Shown here: positions 1-5,587 of the stretch, in pieces | Numbering within the stretch: position 1 is the stretch's first letter | Layout: each line of letters begins with the position of its first letter | Origin: Flavobacteriales bacterium | GTDB taxonomy: Bacteria; Bacteroidota; Bacteroidia; Flavobacteriales_F; PHOS-HE28 | Reading direction: 5' to 3' | Assembly: GCA_024640205.1 (NCBI GenBank) | Contig: JAHEFL010000132.1 | Location: 1-5,914, forward strand | Length of the DNA stretch: 5,914 nucleotides | Translations under genes and position numbers: made by a program | Notes under the pieces: generated by a model | What the model was told of the DNA's origin: nothing | Databases searched by the model: none | What the model saw: the letters and a program-made list of their open reading frames with translations, nothing else

Positions 1-304
1 TCTGGATGAAGTCGAACGCCCCCTTCTTCAGCGCATCCACCGCCGTGTCGATGGTGCCATGGCCGCTGATCATCACCACAGGCAGTTCGTCGTTGTGCGC
101 GTGGATCTTCTCCAGCAACTCCATGCCGTCCATCTTCGGCATTTTGATGTCGCAGAGAACCAGATCGAACTTGCCTTTTTTCGCTTTGTCCAGCCCGGAA
201 GCGCCATCCTCTGCCTCTTCCACCTTATGCTTCTCGTGCTCCAGGATATCGCGCAACGCCGCGCGTATCGCTTTTTCGTCGTCTATGATGAGGATGCTCG
301 CCAT
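1..304 (-). CDS. Response regulator, receiver domain (NtrC/AtoC-like), C-terminus cut by window edge
   Basis: The 101 visible residues, starting at the ATG at 304-302, form a nearly complete CheY-type receiver domain. Seen: the acidic pair D8-D9 in ILIIDDEKAIR, the phosphoacceptor D52 in LVLCDIKMPKMDG, and the switch residue S80 in VVMISGHGT. The conserved lysine that normally follows the FDFIQ end (as in FDFIxKP) would lie just past the edge. Such proteins accept phosphate from a partner histidine kinase in the cytoplasm. The segment after S80 (GHGTIDTAVDALKKGAFDF) is typical of NtrC/AtoC/NtrX-class regulators, which carry a sigma-54-interacting AAA+ domain and a Fis-type DNA-binding domain. 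That output domain is inferred, because it lies outside the window; a stand-alone receiver or another output type remains possible. The gene is divergent from the secreted-protein gene at 475. The receiver call is firm and the NtrC class is likely. Confidence 0.9.
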   Translation of the reverse strand, partial: MASILIIDDEKAIRAALRDILEHEKHKVEEAEDGASGLDKAKKGKFDLVLCDIKMPKMDGMELLEKIHAHNDELPVVMISGHGTIDTAVDALKKGAFDFIQ

Positions 305-322
305 GGGTTGATAGTCTCAGGA

Positions 323-330
323 CAAAGATG
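323..330 (-). promoter_or_regulatory. Candidate Bacteroidota -7 promoter element of the response-regulator gene
   Basis: On the minus strand this reads CATCTTTG, a 7 of 8 match to the Bacteroidota -7 consensus TAnnTTTG. It ends 18 bases before the ATG. I see no convincing TTTG-type -33 element at the usual spacing, so this is a motif match only. Confidence 0.3.
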
Positions 331-445
331 GTATGCAATACGTGAAGCGGTTTCGAGATCGGGGGATACCTCTACGAATGACAGGGGATCCGGAGTGATC
401 GCAGAACCTCTGGTCACGATCCCGTGCAGGGTTGGACGTCGTTGC

Positions 446-453
446 TAACTTTA
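446..453 (+). promoter_or_regulatory. Candidate Bacteroidota -7 promoter element of the T9SS-protein gene
   Basis: TAACTTTA matches 7 of 8 positions of TAnnTTTG and ends 21 bases before the ATG at 475. No clear -33 element is visible. The rest of the 305-474 gap shows nothing I recognise beyond two GGGGAT copies (362-367 and 384-389). The motif also supports starting the gene at 475 rather than at the upstream in-frame GTG at 424, which would place the promoter inside the coding region. Confidence 0.3.
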
Positions 454-474
454 ACTGGACCAAAACAAACCGAT

Positions 475-1335
475 ATGATGAAACAGCTACTCTTGACCAC
501 CGCCTTGGCGTTCGGTATCGCCTTCACCGGATGGGCCCAGATCCCCAATGGAGGGTTCGAGAACTGGACCAGCTTCGGATCGTACGAGGAGCCGAATGGT
601 TGGGTGACCACCAATGTATTGACCTCGAATTTCGGACAGATCGGATGCGAGCATGGAACGCCCGGGGCCGTGGGTTCATCGTACGCCAAGGTGAAGACCG
701 TGAACCTTACGGGGATCGGTATCGTGCCTGGGATCATTTTCACAGGCGATGCAAATAGCGGGATCGATGGATTCCCCTACACGTCCACACCAGGTGCGCT
801 GAACGGACAGTACAACTACAATTTGGCTACCAACGATGGCGGGATCATCACTGTGGTGCTGAGCAAGTGGAACGCCTCCCTGATGGCGCGGGATATCGTC
901 GGTTTTGGGTCGTTGAGCATCGTGGGGAACCAGAGCACCTGGACGAATTTCAGTATCCCGATCACCTACCAGAGTGCTGAAGTCCCGGATACGGCCAACA
1001 TTACCATTTTGTCGAGTTCGGAGGTCCCGACGGCAGGAAATTACGTGAGCGTGGATGCCCTTTCCTTCGGTGCTCCAGTAAGTATCGCCGAGAATTCCGG
1101 AGAACTGACCTTGCGCGTCTACCCGTCACCAGCGCGCGATGTGCTTGTTGTGGAAAATGGAACGTCCATGGTGAGTGCGCGGGTGATGGATGCGAAAGGA
1201 AGGATCGTGATGGAGGCTGGGATCACGGGGAGCCGAATGGATCTGAATGTGGCGGACCTGACTTCCGGGATGTACATCCTGCAGGTGAGGACATCCGATG
1301 ATGAACTGATCCATCGGCAGTTCCATAAACAGTAG
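475..1335 (+). CDS. Secreted protein with PCMD-like beta-sandwich core and T9SS type A sorting domain
   Basis: The 286-residue product has three parts. Residues 1-21 are a Sec signal peptide (short KQ-containing N-region, hydrophobic core LLLTTALAFGIAF, then GWA/Q), so the mature protein would begin with Gln, as is common for Bacteroidota signal peptidase I substrates. Residues about 25-200 are rich in Gly, Asn, Ser and Thr. They open with NGGFENW and EEPNGWVTTN, contain a GxP/GxY segment near 99-115, and end with a VSVDALSFG strand; this layout resembles the PCMD (putative carbohydrate metabolism) family of beta-sandwich domains. Residues about 204-286 are a T9SS type A sorting domain, with LRVYPSPARDVLVVE, then LTSGMYILQVR, and a basic tail ending FHKQ. 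By family knowledge the tail directs export through the outer membrane and is then removed. ATG at 475 is chosen because it begins the signal peptide; 478 is equally possible. Ligand and function are unknown. The T9SS call is firm; the PCMD assignment is from memory and moderate. Confidence 0.88.
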   Translation: MMKQLLLTTALAFGIAFTGWAQIPNGGFENWTSFGSYEEPNGWVTTNVLTSNFGQIGCEHGTPGAVGSSYAKVKTVNLTGIGIVPGIIFTGDANSGIDGFPYTSTPGALNGQYNYNLATNDGGIITVVLSKWNASLMARDIVGFGSLSIVGNQSTWTNFSIPITYQSAEVPDTANITILSSSEVPTAGNYVSVDALSFGAPVSIAENSGELTLRVYPSPARDVLVVENGTSMVSARVMDAKGRIVMEAGITGSRMDLNVADLTSGMYILQVRTSDDELIHRQFHKQ

Positions 1336-1350
1336 AACGAATTGATATGG

Positions 1351-1381
1351 GAAGAAAGGCCGCCACGTGCGGCCTTTCTTC
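1351..1381. terminator. Bidirectional intrinsic-type terminator hairpin between convergent genes
   Basis: GAAGAAAGGCCGC (1351-1363) and GCGGCCTTTCTTC (1369-1381) are perfect inverted repeats giving a 13-bp stem with a 5-base loop CACGT. The inner stem is GC-rich and the outer stem is A on one arm and T on the other, so either strand gives a GC hairpin merging into a U-rich arm. It begins 15 bases after the stop of the T9SS gene and lies 11 bases beyond the stop of the convergent phosphatase gene, so it probably ends both transcripts. There is no long separate T-tract. Confidence 0.85.
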
Positions 1382-1392
1382 GTTGGTAATAT

Positions 1393-2346
1393 TCAGCGCG
1401 CAGCCAAGGAACGCATGGCGGCCCCTTCCTTCAGTGCATATCGGCTCCATGCCAGTTCCCGGATGTCGCCGGCCACGAGCACCCGCTCGATGGTGATCAA
1501 GGCATAGGGTATGGTCTCCACCCGATGCTCCGGGAGACCTTTGACCGTGCGCCGTTCCGCTATCGACATGCGCATCAGGCGATCTTTCAGTGCGAGAAAA
1601 GTGAGCGCGTTGAACGGCAGTGTAGTGGCACCCGGTTCGATCTCTTCGCCGCGGTCCGCAGCCACCATGGCGGCAAGGGTGTCGAAACTGCCTGCACTCC
1701 CCACGAGCAGGTGCGGATGATGTCGGTCGATAATGGCATAGAGCGGTTCCAGCCTATCGTCCAGATGTTGCGCGATGCGGGTCTCAGTAGCGAGATCAAT
1801 GGGGTCCCTTGCAGGGAACCGTTCACGCAGTCGGGTAACACCGAGCTCGAAACTGCGCTTCCACATCAGGGCCTTTTCCGTGGCCAAAATGAACTCCGTG
1901 CTGCCGCCACCGATATCCATCACCAACGTCGGTTTGTTGCCGATCGCTAGGGCCTGCCTTACGCCATCCAGTATCAGCGCAGCCTCCTCATCGCCGGGAA
2001 TGATGGAGATGGGAATACCCAACTCCTCCAGCGCCATCTGCGTCAGTGCATGCCCGTTCCGCGCGTTCCGTAATGCGGAAGTACCAAAGCCGGTGATGGT
2101 GGTGGCGCCCAAGGAATGTGCCATATCGCGATGCTGGCGCAACGCATCCATCCCGCGCTGGAGCGCATCCTCTGTGATCAGGCCTAGTTCGATCCCGCCC
2201 TTCCCGAGGAATACAGGCAGCTCTATGCTCTTGATGATGCGAACGCCGGATGTCGTACGCTCGAACACCAGCAGGTTGAACGTATTCGTACCCAGATCGA
2301 TGATCGCGCTGCGTTCCACGATCGCTCGATCTTCTAATATTCTCAT
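1393..2346 (-). CDS. Ppx/GppA-family phosphatase (exopolyphosphatase-like), short form
   Basis: The 317-residue cytoplasmic protein has the ASKHA (actin/Hsp70/sugar kinase) fold signatures of the Ppx/GppA family. Seen: phosphate-1 motif AIIDLGTNTFNLLVFE (residues 14-29), a GTSALRNA segment (88-95), the acidic PGDEEAALILDGV segment (117-129) whose glutamates sit where the family's catalytic Glu lies, phosphate-2 motif LVMDIGGGSTEFIL (141-154), and GSAGSFDTLA (216-225). Family members hydrolyse terminal phosphates of inorganic polyphosphate, or convert pppGpp to ppGpp; sequence alone does not decide which. The length fits the two-domain short form. The C-terminal HD-type and helical domains of the roughly 500-residue E. 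coli Ppx/GppA are absent, which is common in this phylum. It is the last gene of the ABC operon, 19 bases after the permease stop, and ends just before the 1351-1381 hairpin. The ATG at 2346 is kept because it is the only good start ahead of phosphate-1. Confidence 0.93.
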   Translation of the reverse strand: MRILEDRAIVERSAIIDLGTNTFNLLVFERTTSGVRIIKSIELPVFLGKGGIELGLITEDALQRGMDALRQHRDMAHSLGATTITGFGTSALRNARNGHALTQMALEELGIPISIIPGDEEAALILDGVRQALAIGNKPTLVMDIGGGSTEFILATEKALMWKRSFELGVTRLRERFPARDPIDLATETRIAQHLDDRLEPLYAIIDRHHPHLLVGSAGSFDTLAAMVAADRGEEIEPGATTLPFNALTFLALKDRLMRMSIAERRTVKGLPEHRVETIPYALITIERVLVAGDIRELAWSRYALKEGAAMRSLAAR

Positions 2347-2348
2347 TG

Positions 2349-2364
2349 TCTGATCATCTGATCA
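2349..2364. repeat. Tandem 8-bp repeat, each unit containing palindrome TGATCA
   Basis: TCTGATCA occurs twice back to back (2349-2356, 2357-2364). It fills almost all of the 19-base gap between the permease stop and the phosphatase ATG. Each unit contains the self-complementary hexamer TGATCA. It could be a small regulatory site affecting translation of the last operon gene, or chance duplication. No function can be assigned. Confidence 0.6.
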
Positions 2365-2365
2365 A

Positions 2366-3472
2366 CTACCCCTTATAGAACAACCACTTCCCCAACTCCC
2401 TCCAGCTCGCCTTCTTACCGTACATCAGGATGCCTGTGCGGTAGATGCGGCCCGCAAGCCAGGTGGTGAGCAGGAAGGTTCCCACGAGCAGGGCCATGCT
2501 CAGCAGCATCTGCCACAGTGGTGCATTGCCCATGGCCACGCGCACCATCATCACCACGGGGCTGGTGAAGGGGATGAAGCTGCACCACAGTACGGCCGGT
2601 GCGTTCGGGTTGTACACTGCCATCTGTGCGATGAGCAGGGCCAGGATCATGGGTAGCGTGACCGGGAACATGAACTGCTGCGTTTCCGCTTCACTGTCCA
2701 CTGCGGAACCTACCGCTGCAAGAAGCGAACTGTAAAGCAGGTATCCACCGATGAAGTAAAAGATGAACATCGCCAGGGTGACCGGGATGTCGATCTTCTT
2801 CAAAGCTTTCAGCAGCTTCACGTCATCCATGTCCGGCATGGCTGCGGCCTCCTCACCCAGTTGCTTCTGCATTTCGGTGGTCATGGGTGTTTCGGCCAGC
2901 ACCTTCGGATCGAAACGGTCCTTCAGCATCACGGCGGAACCGATGGAAACGAGAAGGGTCGTCATCACGATCCAGACCACGAATTGCGTGAAGCCCACCA
3001 TGGCGATCCCCACGATCTTGCCCATCATCAGTTGGAAGGGTTTCACGGAACTGATGAGTACTTCCACGATCCTGTTCTGCTTCTCCTCCATCACGCCGCG
3101 CATCACCTGCATGCCGTACAGGAAGATGAAGATGAACATGAAGTAGCCGAAGAAGAAACCGATACCCGCGCGCTCCTGTTCCAATGATTCCTCGCCCAAT
3201 TTGCCGATGTCGAAAAGCTTCAGATCAAGCGGTTTGCGCACCCTGCGGTAGGCCTCCTCATCAATGCCTTCGCTCTGCAGTTTTGCCAGCTCAAGCGCTT
3301 TTTCTATCTCGTTGCGGATGACCGATTGCGCGGGCGGCCCTGGCAGCTCCTTGTAGTAGAGATCCGCTTCGGGCAGGTTCAGTACGTTGTCCAACAGCAC
3401 CACGCGCACCGTGTATGGGCTTTCCAGGAAGGCACTGTCGCTCCATGCCGTGTGGTCCACGAAGAACTTCAC
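2366..3472 (-). CDS. ABC-2/NatB-type transporter permease, C-terminal part of a frameshifted gene
   Basis: These 368 residues are most of an inner-membrane permease of the NatB/YhaP type (COG1668-like), the partner of the ATPase at 3719-4660. A soluble, charged segment (1-100) corresponds to the large loop. Six hydrophobic stretches follow at roughly 103-123, 151-178, 229-256, 267-287, 293-314 and 320-345. The family hallmark MRGVMEEKQNRIVEVLISSV, continuing KPFQLMMGK, spans 124-152. The only available start in this frame is the GTG at 3472, which overlaps the TGA of the upstream fragment (GTGA). A true permease of this family has one more N-terminal membrane helix; that helix is encoded in another frame at 3469-3681. 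Adding one base between 3471 and 3535 would join the two into 438 residues, by my recollection the usual family length. I therefore read this as one gene with a frameshift, not as two genes. Substrate is unknown; distant relatives include sodium or drug exporters. Confidence 0.85.
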   Translation of the reverse strand: MKFFVDHTAWSDSAFLESPYTVRVVLLDNVLNLPEADLYYKELPGPPAQSVIRNEIEKALELAKLQSEGIDEEAYRRVRKPLDLKLFDIGKLGEESLEQERAGIGFFFGYFMFIFIFLYGMQVMRGVMEEKQNRIVEVLISSVKPFQLMMGKIVGIAMVGFTQFVVWIVMTTLLVSIGSAVMLKDRFDPKVLAETPMTTEMQKQLGEEAAAMPDMDDVKLLKALKKIDIPVTLAMFIFYFIGGYLLYSSLLAAVGSAVDSEAETQQFMFPVTLPMILALLIAQMAVYNPNAPAVLWCSFIPFTSPVVMMVRVAMGNAPLWQMLLSMALLVGTFLLTTWLAGRIYRTGILMYGKKASWRELGKWLFYKG

Positions 3473-3681
3473 CTTATCCGTACTGCGAAGCTTGGTGCGA
3501 TGACCTGCTCGGTATCCACCACCAGCACATGTTCATCCGTGCGACCCTGCAGGCTGAGGTAGATCATGAGCATGATGCCACCGGCTATGAGCAGCGGGCC
3601 GAGCAGCGTCATGACGAGGAAGCTCGGCTTGCGGACGCGGGTGATGAATTCCCGCAGGATGATGAGGCGGACTTTGTTCAT
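3469..3681 (-). CDS. ABC-2/NatB-type transporter permease, N-terminal fragment before frameshift
   Basis: The 70 residues begin MNKVRLIILREFITRVRKPS, followed by one strongly hydrophobic segment (about 21-43, FLVMTLLGPLLIAGGIMLMIYL) and then HVLVVDTEQVI. This is the standard opening of Bacteroidota NatB-like permeases: a cytoplasmic REF..RVRK(K/P)SF element, the first membrane helix, and the start of the extracytoplasmic loop with a VVD motif. The frame closes at a TGA (3471-3469) soon after VVDTEQVIAPS, where full-length relatives continue. The continuation (KLRSTDKVKFFVDH) is in the neighbouring frame. The likely shift point lies near 3485-3515, with no homopolymer run nearby to suggest programmed slippage. 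The ATG at 3681 follows the ATPase stop by 37 bases. On its own this peptide would not form a transporter. Confidence 0.75.
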   Translation of the reverse strand: MNKVRLIILREFITRVRKPSFLVMTLLGPLLIAGGIMLMIYLSLQGRTDEHVLVVDTEQVIAPSFAVRIR

Positions 3682-3718
3682 GGTTCTTGGTTTCGTCGGG
3701 GCCGATGATCGCTGGCCC

Positions 3719-4660
3719 TTACTCGGTCATTCCAGCGGTCACGTTCGCGGGCTCTGTTTCACTTACTGCACGGATGAAGATCTCGTGCATCCGCGGGATC
3801 TCTTCCTGTACACCATGCAGTTCCACCGCGGGGAGCAATTGCCTGATCACCGTGTTCAACGTTGCATCCTTCGCCAGTTGCACCCGGGCCACGGTGTACT
3901 CCTCCTGTTCGCGCACATCCAGTAACTCGCCTGTGAATGACAGCGCGTTCGCCAGGGCCATACGCGTGCCTTTGAACTCGATGCGGTAGGTGTTCGTGGC
4001 GAACTGGCGGCGGATATCGCGGACGTTACCCTCCAGCACCAGGCGGGACCGATCGATCAGCCCGATGTCATCGCACAATTCCTCCACGCTGCCCATGTTA
4101 TGCGTACTCAGCATCACGGTGGTGCCGTCGTTCTTCATACGCAGCAATTCCTTGCGGATGAGCTCGGCGTTGATGGGGTCGAAACCGCTGAAGGGCTCAT
4201 CCAGTATCAGCAGCTTCGGTTCGTGCAGCACGGTGGTGATGAACTGCACCTTCTGGGCCATGCCCTTGCTCAGCTCTTCCACTTTTTTGTTCCACCAGCT
4301 CATCATCTCCCAGCGTTCGAACCAGGCGCGCAGGCGCTTCACCGCTTCGGCGCGTGGCATGCCCTTCAGTCGCGCCAGATAGATGGCCTGTTCGCCCACT
4401 TTCATTTTCTTGTACAGACCGCGTTCCTCAGGCAGGTAACCCATGCGTGCCACATCCTCCGGGCGCATGGCATGGCCATCCAGCAGCACGTGCCCCTCGT
4501 CCGGGCCGGTGATGCGTGTGATGATGCGGATGAGCGTGGTCTTACCCGCCCCGTTCGGGCCCAGTAGGCCGAATACGCGACCGGCCTGCACATCCATGGT
4601 CACGTGGTCCAGGGCGAGGTGCTCGCCATAGCGTTTAACGATCTGTTCGAGGTGGAGCAT
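3719..4660 (-). CDS. ABC transporter ATP-binding protein (NatA/YhaQ-like)
   Basis: From the ATG at 4660 the product has 313 residues. Residues 1-215 form the nucleotide-binding domain: Walker A GPNGAGKTT (34-42), a Q-loop region GYLPEERGLYKKMKVGE (74-90) in which the usual Gln is absent, signature VEELSKGMAQKVQF (127-140; LSKGM in place of LSGGQ), Walker B LLILDEP (150-156), D-loop SGFDP (158-162) and H-loop STH (185-187). The PEERGLY and LSKG variants are characteristic of the NatA/YhaQ (COG4152-like) subgroup. About 100 C-terminal residues (YRIEFKG onward) match the accessory domain of that subgroup. It should power the permease encoded 37 bases downstream; the substrate is unknown. The frame stays open upstream to an ATG at 4906, but that extension is Pro/Ala/Arg-rich, unlike the family, and would overlap mlaE; 4660 is where homology to the family begins. 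Confidence 0.93.
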   Translation of the reverse strand: MLHLEQIVKRYGEHLALDHVTMDVQAGRVFGLLGPNGAGKTTLIRIITRITGPDEGHVLLDGHAMRPEDVARMGYLPEERGLYKKMKVGEQAIYLARLKGMPRAEAVKRLRAWFERWEMMSWWNKKVEELSKGMAQKVQFITTVLHEPKLLILDEPFSGFDPINAELIRKELLRMKNDGTTVMLSTHNMGSVEELCDDIGLIDRSRLVLEGNVRDIRRQFATNTYRIEFKGTRMALANALSFTGELLDVREQEEYTVARVQLAKDATLNTVIRQLLPAVELHGVQEEIPRMHEIFIRAVSETEPANVTAGMTE

Positions 4661-4681
4661 GCGGCGCGGTTGGGTGCGGGG

Positions 4682-4689
4682 CGAAGGTA
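4682..4689 (-). promoter_or_regulatory. Candidate Bacteroidota -7 promoter element of the ABC-phosphatase operon
   Basis: The minus strand reads TACCTTCG followed by C, a 7 of 8 match to TAnnTTTG, ending 21 bases before the ATG at 4660. It lies inside the rejected upstream extension of the ATPase frame, which supports the shorter start. No clear -33 element is visible. Confidence 0.35.
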
Positions 4690-4779
4690 GCGGTGCCGCA
4701 TCGCCCGCATCCACCGCTGATGGGGCCACTGTGCCGGTCGTGTGATCGCTGGCCACCATGTAGCCCGCCTGTTCATCCT

Positions 4780-4797
4780 CATGTTCCAGCATGTTCC
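4780..4797 (+). repeat. Direct repeat CATGTTCC x2, 10-bp period, upstream of mlaE
   Basis: CATGTTCC occurs at 4780-4787 and 4790-4797, spaced one helical turn apart, immediately upstream of the candidate mlaE promoter element. Two copies on the same face of the helix could bind a regulator, but chance cannot be excluded. The remainder of the 4661-4816 gap shows only the two promoter-like motifs. Confidence 0.4.
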
Positions 4798-4804
4798 CCG
4801 CTGC

Positions 4805-4812
4805 TACCTTGG
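4805..4812 (+). promoter_or_regulatory. Candidate -7 promoter element of mlaE (near-leaderless)
   Basis: TACCTTGG matches TAnnTTTG at 7 of 8 positions and is followed by CACC and the ATG at 4817. Such a short distance would give an almost leaderless mRNA, an arrangement I recall as frequent in this phylum. The -33 region has no clear TTTG at the usual spacing. Confidence 0.35.
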
Positions 4813-4816
4813 CACC

Positions 4817-5587
4817 ATGGCTGCGCGTAGAGGCTTCCTGTCCTTCGTGGAGGAAACGGGTGACATCGCCCGATTCACCGGGCGCTATTTCAGCAACGCG
4901 TTCCATGCCCGCTTCGAGTGGAATGAATTCCTGCGGCAGTGCGTCATCAACGGCTATCGTTCGCTTCCGCTGGTTGCCGTCACCGCGTTCATCATGGGCC
5001 TGGTGCTCACCGTGCAGAGCCGTCCCACGCTTGCGCGCTTTGGGGCGGAGGGCATGCTGCCGGCCATGGTGGCCATCAGTGTGGTGCGCGAGATCGCACC
5101 GGTCATCACCGCCTTGATCTGCGCCGGTAAGATCGGCAGCAGCCTGGGTGCCGAATTGGGTAGCATGAAGGTGACCGAACAGATCGATGCCATGGAGGTG
5201 AGCGGCACCAACCCGTTCCGCTACCTGGTCGTTACCCGCGTGTGGAGCACCACGCTCATGCTGCCAATACTGGTGGTGTTGGCCGAAGGAATCGCCATTT
5301 GGGCCAGCTGGGTGGGGGTGAACATCAGGGACGTGGTTTCCTGGGAGCTCTTCTACCAGCAGGTCTTCGATTCACTCGAGTTCAGCGACTTCATACCATC
5401 GTTCGTCAAGAGCTACTTTTTTGGATTCGCCATCGGCATTGTAGGTTGCTACAAGGGCTTCACCACGCAGAAGGGGACCGAGGGCGTGGGTCGATCGGCG
5501 CACTCTTCCGTGGTGGTCGCCTCGCTGCTCATCTTCATCCTGGACCTGGTGGCCGTGCAGGTAACGGATCTACTGGGCTATAACTGA
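4817..5587 (+). CDS. mlaE: MlaE-family phospholipid ABC transporter permease
   Basis: The 256-residue inner-membrane protein matches MlaE/YrbE permeases in length and sequence. An amphipathic N-terminal region (about 1-45) precedes a hydrophobic segment LPLVAVTAFIMGLVLTVQ (50-67). The family core runs from about 81 to 133: AMVAISVVREIAPVITALI, then CAGKIGSSLGAELGSMKVTEQ and IDAMEVSGTNP. Further membrane segments lie near 138-170 and 199-212. The conserved CYKGFTTQKGTEGVGRSAHS (211-230) and a last helix (231-248) close the protein. It forms the membrane part of the MlaFE(D) complex, which moves phospholipids between inner and outer membrane in concert with an MCE-domain protein. The ATG at 4817 is chosen over in-frame starts at 4742 and 4781 because family similarity begins there and the promoter-like motif lies just before it. 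The stop codon overlaps the mlaF ATG by one base (TGATG), implying translational coupling. Confidence 0.96.
   Translation: MAARRGFLSFVEETGDIARFTGRYFSNAFHARFEWNEFLRQCVINGYRSLPLVAVTAFIMGLVLTVQSRPTLARFGAEGMLPAMVAISVVREIAPVITALICAGKIGSSLGAELGSMKVTEQIDAMEVSGTNPFRYLVVTRVWSTTLMLPILVVLAEGIAIWASWVGVNIRDVVSWELFYQQVFDSLEFSDFIPSFVKSYFFGFAIGIVGCYKGFTTQKGTEGVGRSAHSSVVVASLLIFILDLVAVQVTDLLGYN

Noticed and set aside
59..448. Plus-strand open frame of 129 codons across the response-regulator gene
   Set aside because: It is antisense to a clear receiver domain, lacks recognisable motifs and has a His/Arg-rich composition typical of shadow frames.
424..474. Possible 17-residue upstream extension of the T9SS protein from a GTG
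   Set aside because: It would place polar residues ahead of an otherwise standard signal peptide and would cover the candidate -7 element.
432..758. Overlapping plus-strand open frame of 108 codons
   Set aside because: It is a different frame of the T9SS-protein gene with a Trp/Arg/His-rich translation and no motif.
1775..2353. Plus-strand open frame of 192 codons antisense to the Ppx/GppA gene
   Set aside because: The minus-strand gene carries all family motifs; the antisense product is Ser/Arg/Pro-rich without domain features, as expected from GC-rich codon use.
3469..3472. GTGA overlap read as deliberate translational coupling of two separate genes
   Set aside because: Together the two pieces make one known permease and neither is a complete family member, so a frameshift is the simpler reading; kept as an alternative in the finding.
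4100..4567. Plus-strand open frame of 155 codons antisense to the ABC ATPase
   Set aside because: It covers the Walker A to D-loop region of a confident ATPase; the His/Gln/Ala-rich translation is a shadow.
4661..4906. Possible 82-residue N-terminal extension of the ABC ATPase
   Set aside because: It would overlap the mlaE coding region, has low-complexity composition, contains the promoter-like motif at 4682-4689, and the family normally starts at the MLHLEQIVKRYG position.
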